From NCBI GenBank assembly GCA_947466225.1, contig CANIBL010000013.1, positions 1 through 51,641 of the forward strand: 51,641 nucleotides of DNA. The letters are read 5' to 3'. Below are positions 26,254 to 34,094 of this stretch, piece by piece. How positions within the stretch are numbered: the stretch's first letter is position 1; each line of letters starts with the position of its first letter. The translations under genes were made by a program, and so were the position numbers. The notes under the pieces were generated by a model. It was not told the DNA's origin and did no database searches. It saw nothing but the letters and a program-made list of their open reading frames with translations. The DNA comes from Deltaproteobacteria bacterium. Lineage in GTDB: Bacteria > Bdellovibrionota_B > Oligoflexia > Oligoflexales > Bog-1112.

Positions 26254-26687
26254 TTCTCTGCTCAAAACTCCATTTTTTTCTTTTTCTGCCGAATCCTTTG
26301 ACAGGAAGAAGGAGCAGGCTTTGAGATAAAGCCTCTGCGAGGATGGGGGAGCTGTGTAAGCCTAGGATGGGCTCGAGTTGCCAGAACGGCATCTTGGATC
26401 TTCTCACCTTCTTTCCTACTAAACTTCCAATAAAATGTTCTTCTTTTCTGTGTTATCAATAGAAAAAATCAACGTTCCCACAACCCGTTCATTGACGAAT
26501 GCTAAGAAATTGTTTTTACTGGTAGTAGACTTTCTACCTCTTTAGCATGCTTTTGCCAGTTTTCAATGAAGAAGCCTTTTCCGTCGTCCCCAGGCCGAAG
26601 GCCGTATGGAGGCATCTCCTGCGATCTAAGGGGATGACGGTTTTCCACAAATTGTGATTCCTTATTTTTATATTTACGAGGGTTCTT
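26254..26687. other. 434-base spacer with one palindromic repeat and no gene
   Basis: Between rodZ and the XRE regulator I find no supportable gene. The first 200 bases have T-rich runs on the plus strand after the rodZ stop, with no convincing GC hairpin. A palindromic CGTCGT...ATGACG repeat occupies 26582-26640, and a single DnaA-box-like TTTTCCACA follows at 26641-26649. An ACGAGGG ribosome site precedes the next start. Confidence 0.6.
26582..26640. repeat. Palindromic intergenic repeat (CGTCAT...ATGACG family)
   Basis: A short 59-base member that opens CGTCGTCCCCAGGCCGAAGG, continues with CCGTATGGAGGCATCTCC and closes GGGGATGACGG. The opening CGTCGTCCCC pairs with the closing GGGGATGACG to give a 10-base stem with one G-T pair. 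The core words match the copies at 15422 and 51374. Confidence 0.8.
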
Positions 26688-27578
26688 ATGAAGAAAATGA
26701 CGGAAAATCGCTACCCCAACGCTGCTGTTCTGTTTCGTTTCTGCAAAGAAGCTCTTGCGCTTCGGTATGATGGCAATGTCAAGGTGATTGATCAGGATGT
26801 GGGCGCTATTTTGGGATATGATCCTGCTGATTGTAGTCATTGGAAGAAAGGGAAAAAAAACATACGCTCTCTTTCCACTTTTAAAAGCATTGCAGAGCAT
26901 TTGCGCATCGACGAAGGGATTCTGATCGATATCGTCGCGGGGAAAATTGACCTTGAAGAAGCCGTCTTTGAATACAAAGGATATGGCAACTTTTCAGCAA
27001 AAGGCCCATCCTTCGACGCGCTGCGTAAAGATTTTTTTAAAGCCCCAGAGCGGTGGCAAAAAGACGGGCACAGCCAAAATTTTGAAGAAATTTTTCAGCT
27101 TCATAAGAAAGAAATTGCAAAGACGGTTGAGCGATTGGTCCAGAGAGTCCGAGATCAAGGAGCGCCCACGGCTCTTCCAGAGTTGCTGGCTACATTCCCC
27201 GCTCTTTCTTTACAGGTAAATCCTACTCTAGGTAAATCCATTCAAACGGTTCAAGAGGCGGATTCCACCGTGATCTACGTGCAATCCCTGCCCATGCGCC
27301 CCTATGTGCGTTTCCTGGCGGCAAAGGCATTGTTCACGTTTCTTTGTGATCAACAAGATGCGATTCTGTCTCCAGAGTTGGGCGCCACAGAGGAAATTAG
27401 AGAGGTGCAAGCCAACATTTTTGCGGGCATGTTACTTGTGCCTCATTCTTTGTTAAAGAAAGAGGCCTCCTATCTCAATTGTGCTACGGATTTTATTCCT
27501 CAGTTGGCAGATCGATTTTGTGTATCAAAATCCTTGATGACCCAACAGTTTCGCGAATATTTGAAGGCTGTCGCATGA
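26688..27578 (+). CDS. XRE-type regulator with an ImmA/IrrE-like domain lacking the metal site
   Basis: A 296-residue protein. The N-terminal 90 residues form a helix-turn-helix-like domain (IDQDVGAILGYDPADCSHWKKGKKNIRSL, FKSIAEHL). The C-terminal half resembles ImmA/IrrE (M78) proteins: a beta stretch STVIYVQSLP, a helix at the place of the usual HExxH, then EEIREVQANIFAGMLLVPHSLL and a helix-turn-helix-like tail LADRFCVSKSLMTQQF. Where active members read RFTLAHELGH, this one reads RFLAAKALFTF, so both zinc histidines and the Glu are absent. It may work as a sensor or DNA-binding repressor without proteolysis. It overlaps the next gene by 4 bases. Confidence 0.7.
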   Translation: MKKMTENRYPNAAVLFRFCKEALALRYDGNVKVIDQDVGAILGYDPADCSHWKKGKKNIRSLSTFKSIAEHLRIDEGILIDIVAGKIDLEEAVFEYKGYGNFSAKGPSFDALRKDFFKAPERWQKDGHSQNFEEIFQLHKKEIAKTVERLVQRVRDQGAPTALPELLATFPALSLQVNPTLGKSIQTVQEADSTVIYVQSLPMRPYVRFLAAKALFTFLCDQQDAILSPELGATEEIREVQANIFAGMLLVPHSLLKKEASYLNCATDFIPQLADRFCVSKSLMTQQFREYLKAVA

Positions 27579-27751
27579 CGGAGCCCACTCAACCAGAGGA
27601 AAACTCCCCCGAAGAGTCTCTCGAGTGGCAACTGGATCAGTTGGCGAAAAATGACGTGATCGAGAGTGAGGGGCTCGATGCAAAAACCCGAGCGGATTGG
27701 ATTCGAGAGATTTTGTCTCGTTCTACAACGGATCCGAAGGCAAGCGTTTAA
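27575..27751 (+). CDS. Small acidic protein coupled to the XRE/ImmA-like regulator
   Basis: A 58-residue acidic protein (MTEPTQPEENSPEESLEWQL at the start, then KTRADWIREILSRS). The ATG overlaps the TGA of the upstream regulator, implying coupled translation. It has a disordered start and two amphipathic helical segments, with no Cys and no membrane segment. It could be a partner or antagonist of the regulator; the function is unknown. The last 29 bases overlap the 3' end of the convergent gene at 27723. Confidence 0.55.
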   Translation: MTEPTQPEENSPEESLEWQLDQLAKNDVIESEGLDAKTRADWIREILSRSTTDPKASV

Positions 27752-28661
27752 TCGGAGTCCCAGCTGATGTGATGGCAAGCATCTTATCCAGGTTTTCTTG
27801 AAAGAATGCTTGTAGATTGGGGTACTGGATTCGAAGTTGATAGGCCCAGAAAAGTTGCCGTCTTGGGTGCGGGTGGCCGGTGATGACCTGTAGAACCTCT
27901 CGCTCATCAGCAGAAAGATCGGGGGTTTCTCGATTCCATCGACTGGCACTTTCTTTTAGGGCTTGTTCGATTTGGATATGCCGGTCTTTTGCCTCAAATA
28001 AATCAATCTTCTGAGTTTCGCTCTCATACAACTCTACGTAGTGCTGCCAAGAGCCAACGAGCAATGCCAAACTTGGGATGCGCGTTTGAAAATGCCGTAT
28101 CAACAAGAGGGCTTGTTCTACCGGGTGGTTTTTGGCTACCAGCTGCGCTTCTACGTCCGTTTGCTTTTTTGTTTCTGGAGGGAGGGCATGGATGCTTTGA
28201 AACAGGTCGGACAAGTTTTTCCAAGAGGCCGCTTTTTTTCCCTGAGCCGGTGAAAGATCTTCTGCGGAGGGTAACAGGTGAAAAGAAGCGTGCATCTCTC
28301 GTGTAAATGGGTACACGATGGCATCCTGATGTGTGGGTTGGGATGCCGTTGCGAGTTTCCATTTTCCGATATCAAACTGAAAACCAATGGAAAGAGAAGG
28401 GGCATTTTGGCCGATAGAAGGGGCTTTGCCGAAGCGAAAGACAATCATGGATTTGTCACGTAGCACTTCTAGCGAGTGTTCGATTGCTTCTTTCGGATAG
28501 CCAAGCAAACTCGCTAAATCTGCTTCTGTGGTCACCACCTCTTGAAAGCCCGAGCTTCGACAATGGAGCAAGTAGAGTAACAAGCTATACTCGCAAGGCG
28601 CCAAGCGCGCCATGGCGAGGACTTTAAATCCGGATGCGCCTTTGAAAAGCTCAATATCCAA
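27723..28661 (-). CDS. Winged-helix-like protein of unknown function
   Basis: A 312-residue soluble protein. Residues about 20-75 look like a winged helix (CEYSLLLYLLHCRSSGFQEVVTTEADLASLLG...IEHSLEVLRDKSMIVFR), as in initiator or conserved regulator domains. The middle is polar and the C-terminal half is helical with many charged residues. No enzymatic motif was seen. It starts 2 bases after the stop of the biotin carboxylase gene, so it is probably the last gene of that operon. A role in regulating it is possible but not shown. Confidence 0.6.
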   Translation of the reverse strand: MDIELFKGASGFKVLAMARLAPCEYSLLLYLLHCRSSGFQEVVTTEADLASLLGYPKEAIEHSLEVLRDKSMIVFRFGKAPSIGQNAPSLSIGFQFDIGKWKLATASQPTHQDAIVYPFTREMHASFHLLPSAEDLSPAQGKKAASWKNLSDLFQSIHALPPETKKQTDVEAQLVAKNHPVEQALLLIRHFQTRIPSLALLVGSWQHYVELYESETQKIDLFEAKDRHIQIEQALKESASRWNRETPDLSADEREVLQVITGHPHPRRQLFWAYQLRIQYPNLQAFFQENLDKMLAITSAGTPIKRLPSDPL

Positions 28662-28663
28662 CG

Positions 28664-30616
28664 CTATAGCCCTTCTATATGTAGCATGATATATCCGGCT
28701 GGAATCTGCTGATGCGGTTCCACCAAGATTTGAGATATGGTTCCCGGATGCGGTGCTTTGATTTCAAATTCAATTTTCATCGATTCTATCACAAGTAGCG
28801 AGTCGCCTGCTTTCACGATAGCATTTTCTTGCACCATCACTTTTACCACTTTGCCAGGGACGGGTGCGGCTACGTTTCGATTTGCAGCCTGTGTGTGGAG
28901 GGTTGGCTGCCAACTCTCCAGCGTCCGTTGTTCTGTATACAAAAATCCGTTGCGTTGAAAGCCCCATAGAGTAGCCGTGGGCGTATCGACTTGCATACCA
29001 TAGCATACTGCGCCGTCTATGTAAGTGGTGGCATACTGACAATGTGATCCGGAGGGGTGCAGCCAGCTTGTCTTTATGCGAGGCGGAGCAGTATCTGTTT
29101 TCGGAAGCAAAGGAGCGGTGCGGGAAAAAATCTGTTGCGTCATGGCAGAAGGCGTTGGGTTTGAGGGGGTTGATACAGAACCAAAGTGGAACGCGTGTTT
29201 GTGACTCTCGAAGCAAGCTTGGGTCTTAGCGCGCCCTTCTTGCATTTTCTCCAACAAGCTTTCTCGTACAGACTCAAGAAAGTGGGTTGTGACGGGCGCT
29301 TTAATAAAGGGGGTCTGTGTGACGAGTAGATACAAAAATTCTCGGTTGCAAACGGAGCCGAAGAAGAAAGAATGCTGCAGGGTGAAGGCCATTCGCGCCA
29401 TACATACCTCGCGCGTCTCTCCCTGCACCACGATCTTGGCTACCATGGGGTCAAAAGAGGTCGAAATGGTATCGCAAAAGTCCACGCCTACTTCCCAGCG
29501 TACACCCAGGGTATTGGCGGGAAAGAATCCATATACGGGCCCTGAAGTGGGCAAATACTGCTGTTCTACATCTTCCGCATAGAGCCGCACCTCCAAGCTG
29601 TGCCCGCGAGGTTGGAGGTCTTGGAAGTGCATCGGTAGTGTTTCCCCTCGTGCCACGCGAAACTGCCACTCCACCAAGTCAAGTCCCCATACTTCCTCTG
29701 TAACCGGGTGTTCCACTTGCAATCGGGTATTCATTTCAAGAAAGTAAAAAGGTTGCTCTTCAGCTGCTTGAGCTTTTTCCGACCAATCGACAAGGAATTC
29801 CACAGTACCCAGGGAGGTATAGTTCATGTCTAGCGCTAAGCGCTTCGCTGCTTCATGCAACTTCTTGCGAGTTATGGGAGATAGACAAGGGGCTGGTGCT
29901 TCTTCGATGACTTTCTGATGCCGACGTTGCACGGAGCAATCTCGATCGCCTAAAATTACCACATTGCCGTGCTGGTCGGCAAGAATTTGGGCTTCCACGT
30001 GACGGGAGGCTTCGATGTAGGGCTCCAAAATCATCGCGCTATCGCCGAAGGCATTCAATGCCTCAGAGCGAGCGCGAGCCAGAGAAGACTCGAGTTTACT
30101 GCGATCTGTTACCAACCTCATACCTTTTCCGCCTCCCCCTTTAGCGGCTTTCAGCAGCAGGGGTCCTTCGGTTTGACGCAAGAATTGCTGTACGTCAGGA
30201 GAGGATAGATCTTCTACGAGTACCCCTTGGGTACAGGGGAGGTGGGATTGTATGGCATAGGCGCGTGCAACTGCTTTGTCTCCCATCAATCGAATGGCCT
30301 GAGGGGGCGGTCCGATCCAGGTCAAACCGGCTTGTTGCACTTTTTCTGCAAAGTTTCCATTCTCTGATAAAAAACCGAACCCAGGATGTATGGCGTCGCA
30401 GCCCATTTCTTTTGCTATGGCGATCATGCGATCTCCATCGAGATAAAGAGCCGCTGTCTCCAGGGGAACTTCATAGAATATGGAAATAATGGGTTGTAAA
30501 TAGAGAGGGCGTTTGCCGATTTCTACGATACATACGGCTTCTATGCCAAAGGTGCAGGCAGACTGGGCAATGCGTCGACAAATTTCGCCGCGGTTGGCAA
30601 TGAATACGCGTTTCAC
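28664..30616 (-). CDS. liuD: Acyl-CoA carboxylase alpha subunit (biotin carboxylase and biotin carrier)
   Basis: A 650-residue biotin-dependent alpha subunit of the methylcrotonyl/geranyl/propionyl-CoA carboxylase group. Domains in order: biotin carboxylase (about 1-445, with KRVFIANRGEICRRI, ATP-grasp KAAKGGGGKGMRLV, ILEPYIEASRHVE, EMNTRLQVEHPVTEE), a middle linker region, and a C-terminal biotinyl domain with the biotin lysine in VIESMKIEFEIKAP. The start is the GTG at 30616 with AGAGGG 7 bases upstream; the longer ATG adds 18 unconserved residues. The matching beta subunit is at 35980, with a decayed IS islet between. It may also serve the lone pccB. Confidence 0.9.
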   Translation of the reverse strand: MKRVFIANRGEICRRIAQSACTFGIEAVCIVEIGKRPLYLQPIISIFYEVPLETAALYLDGDRMIAIAKEMGCDAIHPGFGFLSENGNFAEKVQQAGLTWIGPPPQAIRLMGDKAVARAYAIQSHLPCTQGVLVEDLSSPDVQQFLRQTEGPLLLKAAKGGGGKGMRLVTDRSKLESSLARARSEALNAFGDSAMILEPYIEASRHVEAQILADQHGNVVILGDRDCSVQRRHQKVIEEAPAPCLSPITRKKLHEAAKRLALDMNYTSLGTVEFLVDWSEKAQAAEEQPFYFLEMNTRLQVEHPVTEEVWGLDLVEWQFRVARGETLPMHFQDLQPRGHSLEVRLYAEDVEQQYLPTSGPVYGFFPANTLGVRWEVGVDFCDTISTSFDPMVAKIVVQGETREVCMARMAFTLQHSFFFGSVCNREFLYLLVTQTPFIKAPVTTHFLESVRESLLEKMQEGRAKTQACFESHKHAFHFGSVSTPSNPTPSAMTQQIFSRTAPLLPKTDTAPPRIKTSWLHPSGSHCQYATTYIDGAVCYGMQVDTPTATLWGFQRNGFLYTEQRTLESWQPTLHTQAANRNVAAPVPGKVVKVMVQENAIVKAGDSLLVIESMKIEFEIKAPHPGTISQILVEPHQQIPAGYIMLHIEGL

Positions 30617-30846
30617 CGTATATCCCTCTGGTTGAATCTTATGGCGTCTGAAAAACCCCAAGTCTCGCATAAGTGAAGGGACAACAAAACCGATTATTTT
30701 TTATTGGTCTTTCTCTCACACAGCGGAAGAAATAAAAAATATGCATTTTAGGTTTGCTATCCACTATGAAACTGAAGTCGGTTGGCAATCGGCTGAATAT
30801 AAAAAAAAGGAACCATACATGAAAGTGCGAATGCTTTCTTTGCTAG

Positions 30847-31585
30847 GGTGTGTCTGACAAATTTCGCTCTAGTGTAGAATCTCCTCCCTCTTGGCGGGGT
30901 AAATGTTTCGGTGACACGAACTCAGCGCAGAACAGTTTAAAATGATTGAAGGTCTTCTTCCTAAAAAAGGCCGTTCCCGTAAGCAATGGCAGCATCACCA
31001 TCAGGTACTCAATGCAGGTGTTCAACATACAGCCGATTGCGACGTTGGAGTGTAATTCGAGCGAGTAAATCTGCTGCAGAAGCTAGGAAAAAGCTCTGAC
31101 ACCGAGTATCCAGACCAAGCTCTGTGTCGATCTCGAGGCGGCTTCAGTACAAAGGTCCACATTCTGTTCGATGGAAATGGTCTTTCGTTGCAAGCAGATT
31201 TGATACTGATCCAAACTCATGATTCCAAAGGGTTCCTCCCCTTTCTAGCCCAAGTTAAACTGCCTACAGATGGACCGGGGCCTCCTAGAGTCAGACCTAA
31301 AAGCCTTTGTATAGATAAGGCATAGAACATGAGATGAATCAGAAAATATCTCAGATCTAGAGGCATTTTAAGTAATATCCCCAGCAAGAGAAATCAACAA
31401 GATGAGCGTATCAATTTTGAGTCTGAATCGTATCGTAGCAGGAATAAAATAGAGAGATTGATCGGGTGGATAAAACAGAGAATGCGAGTCTTTTCCAGAT
31501 ACGAAAAATTGGCAACAAGATTTCTCTCTATGATTGATCTCGTTTTTATCTCTTTTATATTTAGGATGTGTTTTTCAGACTTAGT
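30847..31585 (+). mobile_element. Decayed IS5-family (IS427-type) insertion sequence with flanking CTAG repeats
   Basis: A 739-base remnant. The left end begins GGTGTGTCTGACAAATTT and the right end is CAGACTTAGT, whose complement ACTAAGTCTGAAAAA pairs with it at 10 of 15 positions. CTAG occurs directly outside both ends (30843-30846 and 31586-31589), matching the YTAR target of this group. Inside, HELSAEQFKMIEGLLPKKGR and QVLNAG give the transposase N-terminus (30922-31016). After a gap come EYPDQALCRSRGGFSTKVH, GNGLSLQADL and HDSKGFLPFL, then two stops and KYLRSRGIL, RNKIERLIGWIKQ and FSRYEKLATRFLSMI (to 31550). Stops and a central deletion mean it is inactive. The 350 bases from 31586 to 31935 hold no gene I can support. 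Confidence 0.8.
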
Positions 31586-31935
31586 CTAGAATTGAGCTGT
31601 GAGCTGAAGCTTGCGAAGTACCAACAATATAAAGAGGTTCCTGGCCTATAGGGCTCTAACAATTTGCGAATAAAAACTATTTTTTCCCTCGAATATTCTT
31701 CAACTCCATGAATACTTTGCCGATTTCAACTCAGCTTACTGGCAAAAGCCTTATAAACACAAAATATAATTCTTAGGCCGGAACAATAAGTACAGAGATC
31801 ATTATTGGTTAGCCTACAGATGCCATAAGAATGGAATCAAAGCATTGCAAAGGTGAGGTAATTTTATTAAAGAGTACGAGTGTAGATTCTCCACAATGAG
31901 GAGTCTAGACTCCTCGATCATGAAAAGAGGCTATC

Positions 31936-32894
31936 ATGTACGATGCAGCATCTATCGAAAAAAATCCAACCTATCAACAATCACAACTTACTCTCGGTTT
32001 TCATGGAGCTCGATTTTAGCTGCCGTAGCAGTGGCTGTAGTTTTGGGAATTCTTTTTCACCTCCTCGGCATTGGATTGGGATTGAATCTGTGGAAGATAA
32101 ATCCAGGAGGAACATCTCACGAGCTTGCAACAGGTGCAATTGTTTGGCTGGTAATGAGCAGCCTCATTTCTATGGTTGCAGGTGGATGGATAGCGGGACG
32201 TTTTGCAAACACGGGCTCAAAAGTCGACGGAGCATTGCACGGACTGGTAATGTGGGCCTTTGCTACCCTGATTTCCTTACTTTTGGTCGTATCCACAGCC
32301 GGAAAGCTTGCAAGTGGCACTGCATTTTTGCTCTCTTCTGCGGTGTCTTTAACTGGCCAAGGCTTAGAAACAATCGGGAAAAGCCCTTTTGTTAGCAGTT
32401 CACAGGTAAAAGACCTTGTCCAAGATTCTATCCCAGATGTTGCAAAGATAGTTTCTCAAACGGTCGATGAGGCACAAGAGCTTTTAGCTGAACTTGCGGT
32501 ACCCAGCAATAGCCAAGACAGGCTCCCTCTTGCGGGTGATATGAAGAAAAAGTTGAAAAGCGCTATTACAGAAATGTTTTCAGCTGATAAGGGAGATCGA
32601 AGTTCAGCGAAGCAAAAATTGGTCAATTTTCTTGAACTCAAACTAAACATTCCCTCCGATAGAGCGACAGCTACAGTAAATGGCTGGGAGAAAAATTTTG
32701 AAGAAGTTAAAGCTGAGATCGAAAAACAATCAGAACAAACCTGGCAAAAAGCTCAAGAGATTGCCGCACAGGTAGCTAAGGCAATTTCTAGTATGGCATT
32801 GATTTTCTTTTTCCTTCTATTGGCTGGAGCTATTTCGGCATTTATAGGGGGGCGATGGGGTGTCCTCTCTGTCAAAAGAGCCGAAAGTTATTAG
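31936..32894 (+). pseudogene. Frameshifted multi-pass membrane protein
   Basis: A gene of about 319 residues if one frameshift is repaired. The ATG at 31936, behind GAGG, opens MYDAASIEKNPTYQQSQL and TLGF. Here the T-run at 31998-32001 is one base short; adding a T joins it to SWSSILAAVAVAVVLG in the next frame, which runs to 32894. The protein has a hydrophobic segment at the start of the second frame, two more (SSLISMVAGGWIAGRF and ALHGLVMWAFATLISLLLV), a charged coiled-coil-like middle (EVKAEIEKQSEQTWQKAQEI) and a C-terminal membrane helix (ALIFFFLLLAGAISAFIGG). Related multi-pass proteins occur in other Proteobacteria; function unknown. The longer ATG at 31896 in the downstream frame lacks a good ribosome site. 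Confidence 0.75.
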
Positions 32895-33046
32895 GCTATG
32901 TCTGACAAATTTTTCGATCTAGTGTAGAAGCCCCTCCATCTTGGAGGGGTAAATGGTAGGGCGATACGAAATGAGAACAAAACAGTTTGAAGTGATTGAA
33001 GATCTTCTTCCTAAATCAATGACTGGATCACAATCAGGTACTCAAT
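32895..33046 (+). mobile_element. Left end of a second IS427-type element
   Basis: A 152-base fragment matching the left part of the element at 30847 in the same orientation: the end GCTATGTCTGACAAATTT, the leader (CTAGTGTAGAA...GGAGGGGTAAATG), the transposase N-terminus (VGRYEMRTKQFEVIEDLLPK) and the words ATCAGGTACTCAAT. It starts at TTAG of the membrane gene's last codons, again a YTAR target, so insertion was exactly at that stop codon. No right end was found before the hydratase gene. Confidence 0.75.
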
Positions 33047-33177
33047 ATTCGTATATAAGTGGCCATGAGGTGGATCTTTCCAGTCTACAAGATCTTGTTG
33101 GGGTAGAGGTCAAATGTGTATTTGACTCAGTCATAACCCGGGTGAGTACTACCTCGTTTGCAGCAGTCATCATATAA
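32953..33177 (+). pseudogene. Chimeric reading frame on the second IS fragment
   Basis: A 74-codon open frame. The first half is the IS transposase N-terminus. The second half (SGHEVDLSSLQDLVGVEVKC and FDSVITRVSTTSFAAVII) does not resemble transposase and looks like the end of another protein. It is most likely a fusion left by deletion, with no sign of a real ribosome site use. Confidence 0.45.
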
Positions 33178-33278
33178 CTATTGCGGGAGTGAGCCGACTG
33201 CTTGCAGCGTATATACACGAAATCAGGGCCGAAGTTTTCTCCCTGAGTTTGAGTAACGCTCTTTCTAAAAGAAACATG

Positions 33279-34094
33279 CTATTTCAATAAATCCTCAGGC
33301 ACTTCACAACACCAGGGTGATTGTTGTTTCGCAAAAAAAGCAGCGAATCCTTGCTGCGCGTCGCTGCTACTGCGTGCAGTTGCGATAACTTGCGCAGTAT
33401 GCTCACTTTGAGGATATACTGGGATAAGAAAGTGGGAAAGCAATGCCTTGGCGCTGCGTTGAGCTTGAGGACTGCAACGCAATAAGGCTTCAATTTCTTT
33501 ATGAAGAGTTGTCTCCAGAGTTTCTTTCGCAGAGGTGATTTGCACCAAGCCAATTTTTTTTGCTTGTTGAGCGGAAAACACCTGTCCACTCAAACATAAA
33601 CGTCGCAAGTGCCCTGCTGGAATTTTGCGTGCCAGGTACGGCATAATCACAGCGGGTAAAATGCCCAGTCGCACTTCACTCAAGCAGAATTTGCTTTGCG
33701 TTTCTGCGAGTACGTAGTCACAGCAGGCCAGCAATCCAACCGCCCCTCCATAGGCTGCGCCTTGGGTGACGCCGACTACGGGGAAAGGGCAGTGAGCAAC
33801 AGATTCAAATAGTGTTGTGAGCAACTTGGCTTCTTGTACGTTTTCCTCAAAGGACAGTTTCGCGGAGGCTTGCATCCAACTGAGATCTGCACCAGCAGAG
33901 AAGTGGGAACCCTTTCCTCGTATCACCAAAAGACGACAAGAGGCGCGTGTGCTGATCTCTTGTACTGCATGTGTCAAACTCAGAAGAAGCTCTCGATTCC
34001 AGGCATTCGCTACCTCGGGTCGGTTGAGTGAAAGAATGGCGATTTCATCCGCTGTTGGAGGTAGCGTTATATACCGAACTTCAACCTCACTCAT
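33279..34094 (-). CDS. liuC: Enoyl-CoA hydratase/isomerase (methylglutaconyl-CoA or isohexenylglutaconyl-CoA hydratase type)
   Basis: A 271-residue crotonase-family enzyme. It has NRPEVANAWN at the start, the oxyanion segment GSHFSAGADLSWMQ, the second oxyanion loop GAAYGGAVGLLACCDYVLA, and SKFCLSEVRLGILPAVIMPYL with the conserved glutamate region. This is the LiuC/AtuE pattern. In the leucine (Liu) pathway it hydrates 3-methylglutaconyl-CoA; in the terpene (Atu) pathway the equivalent acts on a longer chain. The ATG at 34094 overlaps the AtuA-like stop (ATGA). The next gene downstream in the operon (alpha subunit) lies beyond the IS islet. Confidence 0.85.
   Translation of the reverse strand: MSEVEVRYITLPPTADEIAILSLNRPEVANAWNRELLLSLTHAVQEISTRASCRLLVIRGKGSHFSAGADLSWMQASAKLSFEENVQEAKLLTTLFESVAHCPFPVVGVTQGAAYGGAVGLLACCDYVLAETQSKFCLSEVRLGILPAVIMPYLARKIPAGHLRRLCLSGQVFSAQQAKKIGLVQITSAKETLETTLHKEIEALLRCSPQAQRSAKALLSHFLIPVYPQSEHTAQVIATARSSSDAQQGFAAFFAKQQSPWCCEVPEDLLK

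Noticed and set aside
26641-26649. TTTTCCACA, a DnaA-box-like word
   Set aside because: A lone match in a spacer, beside a palindromic repeat; no other boxes nearby.
30843-31028. Minus-strand open frame of 61 codons
   Set aside because: It is the antisense of the IS left end and transposase remnant, which explains the region better.
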